Notes: generated by a model from the letters alone, not told the origin. DNA of 64,000 nucleotides from Anaerotruncus sp. (GCA_021770005.1 JAETRV010000008.1:1-64000); one strand, 5' to 3'. Positions 26,136 to 34,090 are shown, numbered from the stretch's first letter. A program made the numbers and translations.

Positions 26136-26849
26136 ATGGAGTATCGCACCGACCCCGCTGATCTAAGCGCATTGGAACTGGAAAAAAACCGAAGCCCGCT
26201 TTATAAACATGTAGCGAAAACCTATGCATGGATGTTTCTGGGGCTGGCCCTCACCTTTACAACAGCTTATGCACTGATCGCAACCGGACTGGTTTGGTTT
26301 GTGTTCATGGCATGGTGGCTGCCACTTGCCCTCTTAATCGGGGAACTGGTTCTTGTCGGTTTTCTCACAAGCCGGATCACACAGTATTCGGTTGGGAAGG
26401 TCAAGGCGATTTTTATCGGGTACTCTCTTCTGAGTGCGGTGACCTTCTCGGCAGTCCTGTTGATGTATCAGGCGCAGAGCGTGATCCTCGCGTTTGGCGT
26501 TGCAGCGGTTTTCTTTGGCACGATGGCGGCGTTTGGTTTGGTCACCAAACGGGATGTTTCCGGCTTTCGGTGGGTCATCCTGTCTGGTTTGATTGCACTG
26601 CTGGTGATGCAGCTTGTGGCGATGGTCTTCCATTTGGAGGGGCTGGACATTGCACTTTGCTTTGTCGGATTGGCGCTCTTTATGGGGATCACCACCTATG
26701 ACGCAAAACGAACCAAGGACTATTACTACCTGTTTGAAGGCAATGCGCAGATGCTCGACAAGATGGCTATTTATTCCGCGCTTGCGCTCTATCTTGATTT
26801 TATCAATATTTTCCTCTATCTGCTTCGTCTGTTCGGAAAACGCAAGTGA
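26136..26849 (+). CDS. Bax inhibitor-1/YccA family membrane protein
   Basis: A 237-residue protein with seven predicted transmembrane segments. The ATG at 26136 is preferred (AGAAAGGA upstream; the earlier in-frame ATG at 26091 has no ribosome site). The family signature (TYDAKRTKDYY, with Asp residues of the pH-sensing pair) is near the C-terminus, and TMAAFGLVTKRDVSG is mid-protein. Bacterial members such as YetJ are proton-sensitive calcium leak channels. No operon partner; a terminator follows. Confidence 0.9.
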   Translation: MEYRTDPADLSALELEKNRSPLYKHVAKTYAWMFLGLALTFTTAYALIATGLVWFVFMAWWLPLALLIGELVLVGFLTSRITQYSVGKVKAIFIGYSLLSAVTFSAVLLMYQAQSVILAFGVAAVFFGTMAAFGLVTKRDVSGFRWVILSGLIALLVMQLVAMVFHLEGLDIALCFVGLALFMGITTYDAKRTKDYYYLFEGNAQMLDKMAIYSALALYLDFINIFLYLLRLFGKRK

Positions 26850-26851
26850 AC

Positions 26852-26884
26852 AAAAAAGCCTGTCCTATCTGGGGCAGGCTTTTT
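26852..26884 (+). terminator. Terminator after BI-1 gene
   Basis: AAAAAAGCCTGTCC pairs with GGGCAGGCTTTTT around a TATCTG-type loop. Confidence 0.85.
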
Positions 26885-26893
26885 AGCTTTCGC

Positions 26894-27102
26894 TTAGAGC
26901 CTATTCAAAATCTAAAGCTTTACGCGATTTTTTGAAAAAAATCGCGGTTTCCAAAGGCAGAGCCTTTGGCCGCGCTTCGCAAAGCGCGGAATACTTTATC
27001 CTGAGGAGCGCTTTTTTCCGGTGAATTGCCGCCCTTGGGCGGCAAGAGGGGGCTTTTTGCAAGTGAAAAAGCCCTCTGCAAAAGATTCTGAACAGGCTCT
27101 TA
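26894..27102. repeat. Hairpin-rich ~209-bp repeat, copy 1
   Basis: A non-coding element bounded by imperfect inverted ends (TTAGAGCCTATTCAAAATCT at 26894-26913 against AGATTCTGAACAGGCTCTTA at 27083-27102; 17 of 20 match). It contains five consecutive hairpins at about 26923-26946, 26951-26969, 26970-26989, 27026-27045 and 27045-27077. A diverged copy lies at 49321-49520. Layout (terminal inverted repeats, no gene, strong internal structure) resembles a miniature inverted-repeat element or a structured RNA unit. Confidence 0.8.
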
Positions 27103-27123
27103 GAGCCTATATCTTGAATAGGC
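27101..27123. repeat. Short derivative of the repeat ends
   Basis: TAGAGCCTAT, three bases, then TTGAATAGGCT: the two ends of the 209-bp repeat joined with nothing between. It abuts copy 1. Bases 27124-27314 contain no gene or known motif. Confidence 0.55.
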
Positions 27124-27314
27124 TTTATTCGATTGACTGCTATCATAGTCACCCATAGCATGCAAAAAATAAATCTCAACCATCTTTGATGGCTGGGATT
27201 TATTTTTTTGATATGATTTTGAAGTATTATTGAAAAATCAAATAGAAATATGCCGTCAAAATCACTAAAATAAAGTATTTATTATTAGAAAAATAGTAAA
27301 AAATAAAAAAACCA

Positions 27315-27344
27315 TTGACTTTTAGGGTATATAGAGTGTATATT
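27315..27344 (+). promoter_or_regulatory. Promoter of the SDR-TRAP cluster
   Basis: TTGACT (27315-27320), 18 bp, TATATT (27339-27344). Its spacer repeats GTATAT. The leader to the first gene is about 100 nt and contains imperfectly inverted TTGGTTTTGTGG and CCAAAACAAACCA blocks that could be an operator. Confidence 0.6.
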
Positions 27345-27452
27345 GGTTTTGTGGTCTGATGGATTGATAATAAATCGGCCAAAACAAACCACGTAAAAGG
27401 AGGGCAATGATTCAAGGGACAGAAGAGGAAGGAAGAAAGGAAGGGATGAACG

Positions 27453-28199
27453 ATAAGACTGCAAGGTAAAAAAGCGATAATCACTGGCAGTGCCAGTGGT
27501 TTTGGCAAAGAGACAGCGCTCCTTTTTGCGCGAGAAGGAGCGGAAATTGCACTCTTGGACATCAATGCCGAAGCAGCACAGGGCGTGGCTGCCGAAATTA
27601 CAGAGGCAGGCGGTCGGGCGCATGTGGTGCGGGTAGATGTTTCAGACGAAGCGAGTGTAAAAGCGGCATTCTCTCAAGCGCTCGAGCAGATGCAGGCAGT
27701 GGATATCCTGATTAACTGTGCAGGATATGGAAGAAGCGCCAAGATTCAGGATTTGACATTGGAACAGTGGCAGCGGCTGATTGATGTGAATATGACCGGC
27801 ACCTTCTTATGCTGCCGAGAGATCATTCCACACATGATCGAGAGGCAATATGGCAAGATTGTCAATTTGGCTTCGATCTGCGCACAGACCGGCCGTATGG
27901 TCGCAGTCGACTATGCGGGATCAAAAAGCGGCATCGTGGGCATAACAAGAGCGCTGGCCCTTCAGGTGGCGGCAGATGGCATCAATGTCAATGCGATTGC
28001 GCCAGGACCCGTTGTCACTCCTCTCTTTGAGAAGAACTACACAACGGAACAGATGAACAATCTTCTCAGAACGATCCCCTTCAAGCGCAAGGGCACCCCG
28101 GCAGATATTGCAAATCTCCTGCTGTTCCTCTCCAGCGATGAGAGCGGATGGATCACAGGGGAAGTCATCGCGATCAATGGCGGCGCTTTTATCGGGTGA
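27453..28199 (+). CDS. Short-chain dehydrogenase/reductase with non-canonical start
   Basis: An NAD(P)-dependent oxidoreductase of about 248 residues. The Rossmann loop TGSASGFG, NCAGYG, the Ser in NLASIC and the catalytic pair YAGSK are present, so the whole fold is intact. Homology demands a start before RLQGKKAIITG, yet the frame has a stop at 27447-27449 and the only candidates are ATA at 27453 or CTG at 27459. AAGGGA at 27441-27446 is spaced 6 bp from the ATA. Alternatively ATG 27446 was the start and one base was gained around 27455. A TTG at 27555 would delete the cofactor loop. It leads the TRAP cluster and probably oxidises or reduces the imported compound. Confidence 0.8.
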   Translation: MRLQGKKAIITGSASGFGKETALLFAREGAEIALLDINAEAAQGVAAEITEAGGRAHVVRVDVSDEASVKAAFSQALEQMQAVDILINCAGYGRSAKIQDLTLEQWQRLIDVNMTGTFLCCREIIPHMIERQYGKIVNLASICAQTGRMVAVDYAGSKSGIVGITRALALQVAADGINVNAIAPGPVVTPLFEKNYTTEQMNNLLRTIPFKRKGTPADIANLLLFLSSDESGWITGEVIAINGGAFIG

Positions 28200-28295
28200 C
28201 CTGGCGGAATGGGAACAGAAGCAAACCGGGAGTTCAGGCTTTCGGTTTCAGGACAGAAAGAGGCTTCCATAAAAACGATACGAATTGGAGGAATT

Positions 28296-29393
28296 ATGAT
28301 GAAGATGAAGAAAAGAACCCTGAGTTTGGTCTCCTCACTCCTGGTTGCGGCTTTTCTGACAGCCTGCGGACAGGGTGCAGCCCCTTCCGCTCCCGCGAGT
28401 AGTGCAGCTCCCAGCCAGCCGGCAGCGCAGTCGCAGGCATCGTCTGCCCCAGCAGCGGATAGTTCTGCGGATTTCCCTGAAATGACCATCAATGTCGGAC
28501 ACAGTGTTGCAACCGACCACGGATACCACAAGGGACTGGAACAGTTCAAAGCCACGGTAGAAGAGAAAACCGGCGGCAAGGTAAAGGTAGAAATCCACGC
28601 CTCCTCGTCTCTGGGTTCCGAGCGCGAGATGATCGAAGCGCTTCAGCTGGGCACGCTCGAGATGTGCTTGGCGGCAACCTCCCAGCTCACCAGCTTTGTA
28701 CCGCAGTACCAGGTGTTTGACCTTCCCTATATCTTCACCAGCAGGGATCAGGCGTGGGATACGCTCGATGGGGAACTGGGCGAAGAGATGCTCGATATGC
28801 TGGAAAGCAAAGGGCTGGTAGGGCTTGGCTTCTACGAAGTCGGTTTCAGAAACTTCACCAACAGCATCAACCCGATTAACACACCCGCAGATGTTTCCGG
28901 CAAAAAGTTCCGCACCATGGAGACACCGGTTCACGTGCAGGCGATTGGTTACTGGGGCGGCAACGCGATTTCGATGCCGATCGGCGAGGTCTACACCGCG
29001 CTTCAGACCAAGACCATCGACGGGCAGGAGAACCCGCTTTCGATCATTCTGTCTCAGAAACTGTACGAGGTTCAGAAATATATCTCGGTTTCCGAGCATT
29101 TTTACACCGGCACCCCGCTGCTGATCTCCAAAACGCTTTGGGATCAGATGACTCCAGAGCTCCAGGCGATCATTGTAGAGGCCGCGCATGGTGGCCGCGA
29201 CGTCTGCCGTCAGACCAACCTGGCTGCTGAAGAAGCTGCAATCGGTGTGTTTGAGGAATATGGCTGTGAGATCAATGAGGCGGACAAGGATGCATTTAAG
29301 GCGACTGCCAATGATATCTATGCAATGTTCGCGGACGAGATCGGGCAGGATCTGATTGATAAATTTGTAGCTGCTGCGGAAAATTATAAGTAA
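28296..29393 (+). CDS. dctP: TRAP transporter substrate-binding lipoprotein
   Basis: A 365-residue extracytoplasmic receptor. ATG 28296 follows TTGGAGGA. The signal peptide ends in a lipobox (AAFLTAC), and a Ser/Ala/Pro-rich spacer (about 40 residues) tethers the domain to the membrane. DctP features include GHSVATDHGYHKGLEQFKATVEEKTGGKVKVEIH, LGSEREMIEALQLGTLEM, VFDLPYIF and the conserved specificity region NFTNSINPINTPADVSGKKFRTMETPVHVQ, whose Arg normally binds a carboxylate. Most likely ligand is therefore an organic acid. It is separated from dctQM by two hairpins. Confidence 0.93.
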   Translation: MMKMKKRTLSLVSSLLVAAFLTACGQGAAPSAPASSAAPSQPAAQSQASSAPAADSSADFPEMTINVGHSVATDHGYHKGLEQFKATVEEKTGGKVKVEIHASSSLGSEREMIEALQLGTLEMCLAATSQLTSFVPQYQVFDLPYIFTSRDQAWDTLDGELGEEMLDMLESKGLVGLGFYEVGFRNFTNSINPINTPADVSGKKFRTMETPVHVQAIGYWGGNAISMPIGEVYTALQTKTIDGQENPLSIILSQKLYEVQKYISVSEHFYTGTPLLISKTLWDQMTPELQAIIVEAAHGGRDVCRQTNLAAEEAAIGVFEEYGCEINEADKDAFKATANDIYAMFADEIGQDLIDKFVAAAENYK

Positions 29394-29408
29394 CCGGATC
29401 AGCGCGGT

Positions 29409-29440
29409 GCTGCGGCAGACATCCTCCCGTCTGCCGCAGC
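29409..29440 (+). terminator. Intercistronic hairpin after dctP
   Basis: GCTGCGGCAGAC pairs perfectly with GTCTGCCGCAGC around an 8-nt loop, without a T tract. Such hairpins commonly protect the 3' end of the abundant binding-protein message while limiting read-through to the permease. Confidence 0.75.
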
Positions 29441-29456
29441 TTCCATCAGGACTAGT

Positions 29457-29509
29457 GGCTGTTTGAAAAATCGACCCCACCATCTTGTTCGCTATTTTCA
29501 AACAAGCCC
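29457..29509. repeat. 53-bp inverted-repeat element
   Basis: GGCTGTTTGAAAA at the left is complementary to TTTTCAAACAAGCC at the right (one mismatch) with a 24-27 nt centre. The same left end occurs alone at 63310-63322. It may be a small dispersed repeat or a weak terminator. Confidence 0.55.
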
Positions 29510-29569
29510 TAAAAAAACGACGAAAGGAGCGTATGTTTACACTCGTTTTTCTGGGTGTGGAGCATACAT

Positions 29570-30076
29570 GTGTATGTGATTATGCTCAAAACCATTGAGA
29601 ACATCCTGAACACAGTGGAAAAAATCTTTTTGCAGATTCTTTTTGTCGCCATGACCCTTGTTGTTCTGATCGCCGTATTTAACCGGATCACTGTCAATGC
29701 GCAGATGGCTTGGTCGGACGAGTTGTCCCGATACCTGTTCGTATGGCTCACGTTTATCGCTGCGGCCTATGCAGCGGGCGGGAAAGCCCATATCGGCGTT
29801 ACAGCTCTGGTTGACATCTTTCCTCACCCATTGAAAAGGGCGGTCGAACTGTTGACCTATCTTCTCTGCCTGGGTTTGAGCATCATTCTCGTCTATTTTA
29901 CGGCGATTATCATGCGGACACAGATCCAATATGGACAGATTTCCCCCTCTTTGCGCCTGCCAATGCAGTACGCATATGCGGGGATGGCAGTCGGAGGGAT
30001 TTTCATGGCGGTCCACTTCATTCTGCATATCTGCAATTTCTTCGCAAAGCCAAATTCCGAGGAGAAAGGGGAATAG
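29570..30076 (+). CDS. dctQ: TRAP transporter small permease
   Basis: A 168-residue protein with four transmembrane helices typical of DctQ. The conserved AWSDELSRYLFVWLTFIAAAYAAGGKAHIGV stretch is present. The start is uncertain: GTG at 29570 has GGAG 7 bp upstream, while ATG at 29582 lies 12 bp further in without a ribosome site. It stabilises the large permease DctM and docks DctP. The stop is 1 bp before dctM. Confidence 0.9.
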   Translation: MYVIMLKTIENILNTVEKIFLQILFVAMTLVVLIAVFNRITVNAQMAWSDELSRYLFVWLTFIAAAYAAGGKAHIGVTALVDIFPHPLKRAVELLTYLLCLGLSIILVYFTAIIMRTQIQYGQISPSLRLPMQYAYAGMAVGGIFMAVHFILHICNFFAKPNSEEKGE

Positions 30077-30077
30077 T

Positions 30078-31343
30078 ATGTCGGCATTGATTCTTTTGGG
30101 TTCCTTTATGGTTCTGGTCGCCTTCGGCATCCCAATCGCGTTCTGCACAGGGTTGTCTGCGCTGATCTCGCTGGTTGTCGCAGGGACCCCACTCAGCGCG
30201 GTTGCACAACGGGTCTTTGCCGCGACCGATTCGTTTACCCTGCTGGCAATCCCATTTTTCATGCTTTCCGGCAAACTGATGGAGTACGGCGGTATCTCCA
30301 AGCGGATCATCCGGCTGGTTGAGACACTCGTTGGGTATGTCGCTGGCGGCATGGCGGTGGTTTCAACCGTCGCATGTATGTTTTTCGGCGCGGTTTGCGG
30401 CTCCTCCACCGGTACGGTCGCCGCAATCGGCTCGATTATGATGCCGTCGATGGAAGAGAACAACTACGACAAAGGGTTTGCCGGAGCGGTGATCTCCACC
30501 GCGGGTTCGCTGGGCATCCTGATCCCGCCGAGCATCCCCATGATTATCTATGCGGTTTCGCAGGGTGCGTCGGTCTCCGACCTGTTCACAGCGGGAATCG
30601 AGGTTGGGGTGATCTCCGGCGTGGCGCTGATTATCTACATCATGATCAAGTCGAAACGGTGTGGATACAAAGGGCTGGATACCCGTCCAAGTTTTCAGGA
30701 AGTCTGGGTTGCTTTCAAAGACGCGATTCTGGCGCTTTTGATGCCGGTCATCATTCTTGGCGGTATCTACGGCGGTTTCTTTACCCCGACCGAGGCGGCA
30801 GCGGTTGCCTGCTTGTACGGGTTTATTGTGGGCTGCTTTGTCTATAAGCAGTTCCGGTTCAGCGATGTCCCAGAGATCATCCTGGTTTCGGCCAAAAACA
30901 CGGCGACGGTCATGTTTATCATCGCGACCTCTTCGCTGTTTGGTTGGCAGATGACCATTTTGCAGATTCCACAGTCGATCGCAACCGGTATCCTCTCGGT
31001 TACCACCAGCAAAATCCTGATCATCCTGATTATGCTGGTATTCCTGGTGATCGTGGGCACCTTCATGGAAGGAAACGCCTACCTGGTGATTCTCGCCCCG
31101 CTGCTGGCGCCGATTGCCACCGCGTTGGGGCTGAGCCTGGTGCAGTTTGGTCTGGTCATGGTCGTCTCGATCTGTGTCGGCACGATTACGCCGCCTTTGG
31201 GGCTGAATATGTTCTGTATCTGCGGAATCTATGATGTAAAAATCGAGCAGGTGATCAAAAACATCATCCCGTTTGTTTTGATTATGATCGGGGTTTTGAT
31301 GCTGGTTGCGTTTGTACCGGCGGCAAGTATGCTGTTTTTGTAA
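30078..31343 (+). CDS. dctM: TRAP transporter large permease
   Basis: A 421-residue, 11-12-span permease that moves the substrate with sodium ions. Start ATG 30078 has GGAGAAAGGGGA. DctM motifs: GIPIAFCTGLSALISL, the repeated AGSLGILIPPSIPMIIYAVSQGASVSDLF and its twin near the C-terminus (VSICVGTITPPLGLNMFCICG), plus GGIYGGFFTPTEAAAVACLYG. Complete TRAP importer together with dctP and dctQ. Confidence 0.95.
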   Translation: MSALILLGSFMVLVAFGIPIAFCTGLSALISLVVAGTPLSAVAQRVFAATDSFTLLAIPFFMLSGKLMEYGGISKRIIRLVETLVGYVAGGMAVVSTVACMFFGAVCGSSTGTVAAIGSIMMPSMEENNYDKGFAGAVISTAGSLGILIPPSIPMIIYAVSQGASVSDLFTAGIEVGVISGVALIIYIMIKSKRCGYKGLDTRPSFQEVWVAFKDAILALLMPVIILGGIYGGFFTPTEAAAVACLYGFIVGCFVYKQFRFSDVPEIILVSAKNTATVMFIIATSSLFGWQMTILQIPQSIATGILSVTTSKILIILIMLVFLVIVGTFMEGNAYLVILAPLLAPIATALGLSLVQFGLVMVVSICVGTITPPLGLNMFCICGIYDVKIEQVIKNIIPFVLIMIGVLMLVAFVPAASMLFL

Positions 31344-31364
31344 TGCGAGAAAGGAAGGAACTCT

Positions 31365-32129
31365 ATGGCATTTCATCTTGAGAATAGGGTGGTTTTCATC
31401 TCCGGCGGGGCAGGGGATATCGGCAGCGCGATTGTCAAAGGCTTTGTGGACGAAAGCTGCCGGATCATCCTCGGTGACCTGAATCTGGAAGCGGCGGAAA
31501 ACCTGAAAGCGCAGTTCCCGGAGGCGGATATCTACCCTCTGCAAACCGATATTACCGACGAAAGCTCGATTGAGCAGGCGGTCAAGACGGTTGGGAAGCT
31601 CTACGGCCGAGTGGATACATTAGTCAATGTGGCGGGCATCCTCTGCCGCAAATCGGTATTTGAGACCGAAAAGAGCGATTTTGAAAAATCAATGGCAGTA
31701 AACGTAATTGGCGCGTTCCTGCTGACCAAAGCGATGATCCCGCTGCTCAAAGAGAGCGACAGCGGGTCGGTCATCAACATCAGCAGCCTAAACGGATCAG
31801 CGGCAGCCGAGAACCGGATTGTCTACGGCGCGACCAAGGCGGCTCTGGATATGATTTCTAAATCCTTTGCTTTGGAACTGGGCGAGTTCGGAATCACCGT
31901 AAACTCGATTGCGCCCGGCGTCGTAGACAGCAAGATGTGCCGGGTGCGCCTGAACACAGAGGAAAAGGTGCAGGCATTCTGCCGCTACATCCCGCTTGGA
32001 CGCCTCACGACGCCGGAGGATGTTGCTGGATGCACCCTTTTCCTGGCCTCCTCCTATGCGCGCGGCATCACTGGTGATGTGATGTTGGTAGATGGCGGTA
32101 TCATTGCAAGGCAGGCACTGCCTAGATAA
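31365..32129 (+). CDS. Short-chain dehydrogenase, second of the cluster
   Basis: A 254-residue NAD(P)-dependent enzyme. The cofactor loop is SGGAGDIGSAI, the Asn motif is NVAGIL, the Ser lies in NISSLNG and the catalytic YGATK follows. An N-terminal GDLN after the second strand suggests NAD rather than NADP preference. It differs clearly from the first SDR of the cluster, so the two probably act on different substrates or in sequence. The ribosome site is AAAGGAAGG, 21 bp after dctM. Confidence 0.92.
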   Translation: MAFHLENRVVFISGGAGDIGSAIVKGFVDESCRIILGDLNLEAAENLKAQFPEADIYPLQTDITDESSIEQAVKTVGKLYGRVDTLVNVAGILCRKSVFETEKSDFEKSMAVNVIGAFLLTKAMIPLLKESDSGSVINISSLNGSAAAENRIVYGATKAALDMISKSFALELGEFGITVNSIAPGVVDSKMCRVRLNTEEKVQAFCRYIPLGRLTTPEDVAGCTLFLASSYARGITGDVMLVDGGIIARQALPR

Positions 32130-32137
32130 ATCCAATA

Positions 32138-32169
32138 GCCCCCTTGGGGCAGGAATGCTGCAAGGGGGC
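32138..32169 (+). terminator. Attenuator-like hairpin
   Basis: GCCCCCTTG (32138-32146) pairs with CAAGGGGGC (32161-32169) without a T tract. It lies between the second SDR and the C_GCAxxG_C_C gene. Confidence 0.55.
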
Positions 32170-32253
32170 CGCTTAAAGCAGGTTTGTTTCGGGCTTGACG
32201 GCTGGCAAACGCACTTTGCGCAGGGATGGACTTTGTCCTTTATCTTCAAAATA

Positions 32254-32279
32254 ATAGAAAATATTTAAATATTTTCTAT
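32254..32279. promoter_or_regulatory. 26-bp perfect AT-rich palindrome
   Basis: The arms TAGAAAATAT and ATATTTTCTA meet at TTAA, with an extra A-T pair outside, giving 26 bases of perfect symmetry. It lies about 20-35 bp before the ribosome site (32298-32305) of the next gene. It is a candidate operator, or an AT-rich promoter element. Confidence 0.6.
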
Positions 32280-32312
32280 ATTAAAGTCTTTATCTTATGG
32301 AGGGATCAAATT

Positions 32313-32822
32313 ATGGAAAATGTAAATTCTGTCAAAAAACTGGCCTATGATCTCGCTTATTTCTACGAGAAGGAATACGGCTGCTGTTCACAGTGTGTTG
32401 TGGGCGCAATCAAAAACACGATCGGCAGCAGGATTTCGGATGATGTGTTCAAATCCGCCACAGGGCTTGGTGCAGGGCTTGCAGGTGCGGGATATGCGTG
32501 CGGCGCGCTCACCGGTGGGATTATGGCGCTGAGTTGCTTTGTCGGCCGCGACATCTCGGATTTCCCGGACCCGGAAGGAATCCGGTTCAAGACCTTCCAG
32601 CTGTCCCGCCGCCTGGTCGACAAATTCGAGGCGGAATACGGGGAGTGCGGCGGCGATTGTTCCGCAGTTCAGACCAAATTGATGGGCCGTTCCTACGATA
32701 TTCTGAAAGGGGAGCGCGATGATTTTATCAGCGCAGGCGGGCATGACGATATCTGTCCGAGTGTCTGCGGCAAGGCAGCGGAATGGGTGGTCGAAATCCT
32801 GAACGAGGAGGGACTGATCTGA
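32313..32822 (+). CDS. C_GCAxxG_C_C family protein
   Basis: A 169-residue protein with the family's spaced cysteines: EYGCCSQCV, CGALTGG, GECGGDCS and the final ICPSVCGKAAEW. The family is widespread in anaerobes, and its conserved Cys pattern suggests a metal or redox cofactor, but no member's reaction is established to my knowledge. The glycine-rich GLGAGLAGAGYACGALTGGIMAL is characteristic. ATG 32313 has TGGAGGGA. Here it follows SDR and TRAP genes, so a redox partner role in the same pathway is conceivable. Confidence 0.85.
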   Translation: MENVNSVKKLAYDLAYFYEKEYGCCSQCVVGAIKNTIGSRISDDVFKSATGLGAGLAGAGYACGALTGGIMALSCFVGRDISDFPDPEGIRFKTFQLSRRLVDKFEAEYGECGGDCSAVQTKLMGRSYDILKGERDDFISAGGHDDICPSVCGKAAEWVVEILNEEGLI

Positions 32823-32851
32823 CAGCCGATGCGGAAAGGGGGAACGATAAG

Positions 32852-34075
32852 ATGAGTGCAACACCGTGGAAAAGTGAGAAATGGTTCACCAGTCCGTGGA
32901 ACTTTGCGGACGAGGTAAAAGAAACCTACCACTTTCAGAGCAACATCAAGCTACATGATGTATCCCTGCGGGATGGGGAGCAGCAGGCCGGGTTGATCTT
33001 CAGCAAGGATGAGAAAATCGCCCTCGCGGAAAAGATGGCCGAGGTTGGGCTACATAGGATCGAAGCGGGGATGCCGGCGGTATCCCCGGACGACGAGGAA
33101 GCGATCCGCCAGATCGTCAAGCGGAACCTTGGCCCGGAGATTTTTGCTTTCTGCCGGTGCGTTAAGGACGATGTGCGGCGAGCCGCAGACCTGGGTGTGG
33201 ACGGGATCGTCATTGAAATCCCGTCCAGCGACCACATGATCGAAAAAGCCTACCGCTGGGATTTGGAAAAGGCGATTCAGCTTTCGATTGAGGCGACCGC
33301 TCTCGCAAAGGAAAAGGGGCTTTATACCGTCTTTTTCCCGATTGATATGAGCCGGGCGGATATCAACTGGGCGCTGAAACTGATTAAACGGGTCGCAGAT
33401 GAGGGCCATATGGATGCACTCGCAGTTGTGGATACGTTTGGCGGCTTAAACCCCAATGCAATCCCATATCTGATCCGTACAGTCAAGAGCTATCTGGATA
33501 AGCCGGTCGAGGTGCACTTCCACGATGATTTCGGCCTCGGCAGCGCCAACACCATCATGGCACTGGCAGCCGGAGCGGATGTAGCGCACACAACCATCTC
33601 GGCGATTGGAGAGCGTGCGGGCAACACCGCTTATGAGGACGTTGCGCTCTCGCTTCTGACGATGTATGATATTGATCTTGGTTTGAAATACGATAAAATT
33701 TACGAACTTTCCAAACAGATGCGGGCATTCACCGGAATGCCGGTCCGCCCGAACAGGGGGATTGTCGGCGACGATATCATGGACATCGAGTCGGGGATCA
33801 TCACCGGCTGGTACAACAACGTCAAGGCGCATGACCCGCTGGAGCTGACCCCTTATCTGCCCGAACTGACCGGGCATCCCGACAACCGGATTCTGCTCGG
33901 GAAGGGAAGCGGGCTGCCCAGTGTGGAGCATTATCTGGAAAAGCTCGGGATGGAGATTCCCGAGAAGCCGAAGTGCATGGAGATTCTGGATCAGGTGAAG
34001 GCACTGGCGATCCAGCACCATGGGCTTGTCTCGCAGGAAGAATTTTCGGAAATTGTCAAACAGGTTTTGCAGTAA
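32852..34075 (+). CDS. LeuA/NifV-like DRE-TIM metalloenzyme
   Basis: A 407-residue pyruvate-carboxyltransferase (HMGL-like) domain enzyme. The DRE motif is HDVSLRDGEQQAG; the metal-binding HxH is VEVHFHDDFGLGSAN and GERAGNTAYED marks the Claisen-condensing (isopropylmalate/homocitrate synthase) branch rather than aldolases. No regulatory C-terminal domain like LeuA's is present (LeuA is about 510). An unusual N-terminal 35 residues (WKSEKWFTSPWNF) precede the barrel. ATG 32852 has AAAGGGGG. It ends the TRAP/SDR cluster, suggesting condensation or cleavage of the imported acid's 2-oxo product. Substrate unknown. Confidence 0.85.
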   Translation: MSATPWKSEKWFTSPWNFADEVKETYHFQSNIKLHDVSLRDGEQQAGLIFSKDEKIALAEKMAEVGLHRIEAGMPAVSPDDEEAIRQIVKRNLGPEIFAFCRCVKDDVRRAADLGVDGIVIEIPSSDHMIEKAYRWDLEKAIQLSIEATALAKEKGLYTVFFPIDMSRADINWALKLIKRVADEGHMDALAVVDTFGGLNPNAIPYLIRTVKSYLDKPVEVHFHDDFGLGSANTIMALAAGADVAHTTISAIGERAGNTAYEDVALSLLTMYDIDLGLKYDKIYELSKQMRAFTGMPVRPNRGIVGDDIMDIESGIITGWYNNVKAHDPLELTPYLPELTGHPDNRILLGKGSGLPSVEHYLEKLGMEIPEKPKCMEILDQVKALAIQHHGLVSQEEFSEIVKQVLQ

Positions 34076-34090
34076 ATCCTGAAACAGCGG

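Noticed and set aside
27555-28199. Start of the first SDR at TTG 27555
   Set aside because: It would remove the TGSASGFG cofactor loop, which is clearly encoded upstream in the same frame.
28335-29501. 388-codon minus-strand ORF opposite dctP
   Set aside because: Antisense to a clear DctP gene; composition and lack of start signals rule it out.
29533-29598. 21-codon leader peptide before dctQ
   Set aside because: AGGAG is only 3 bp from the ATG, too close for efficient initiation.
30363-31544. 393-codon minus-strand ORF opposite dctM
   Set aside because: His/Arg/Gln/Asp-rich antisense frame to a membrane protein gene; not coding.
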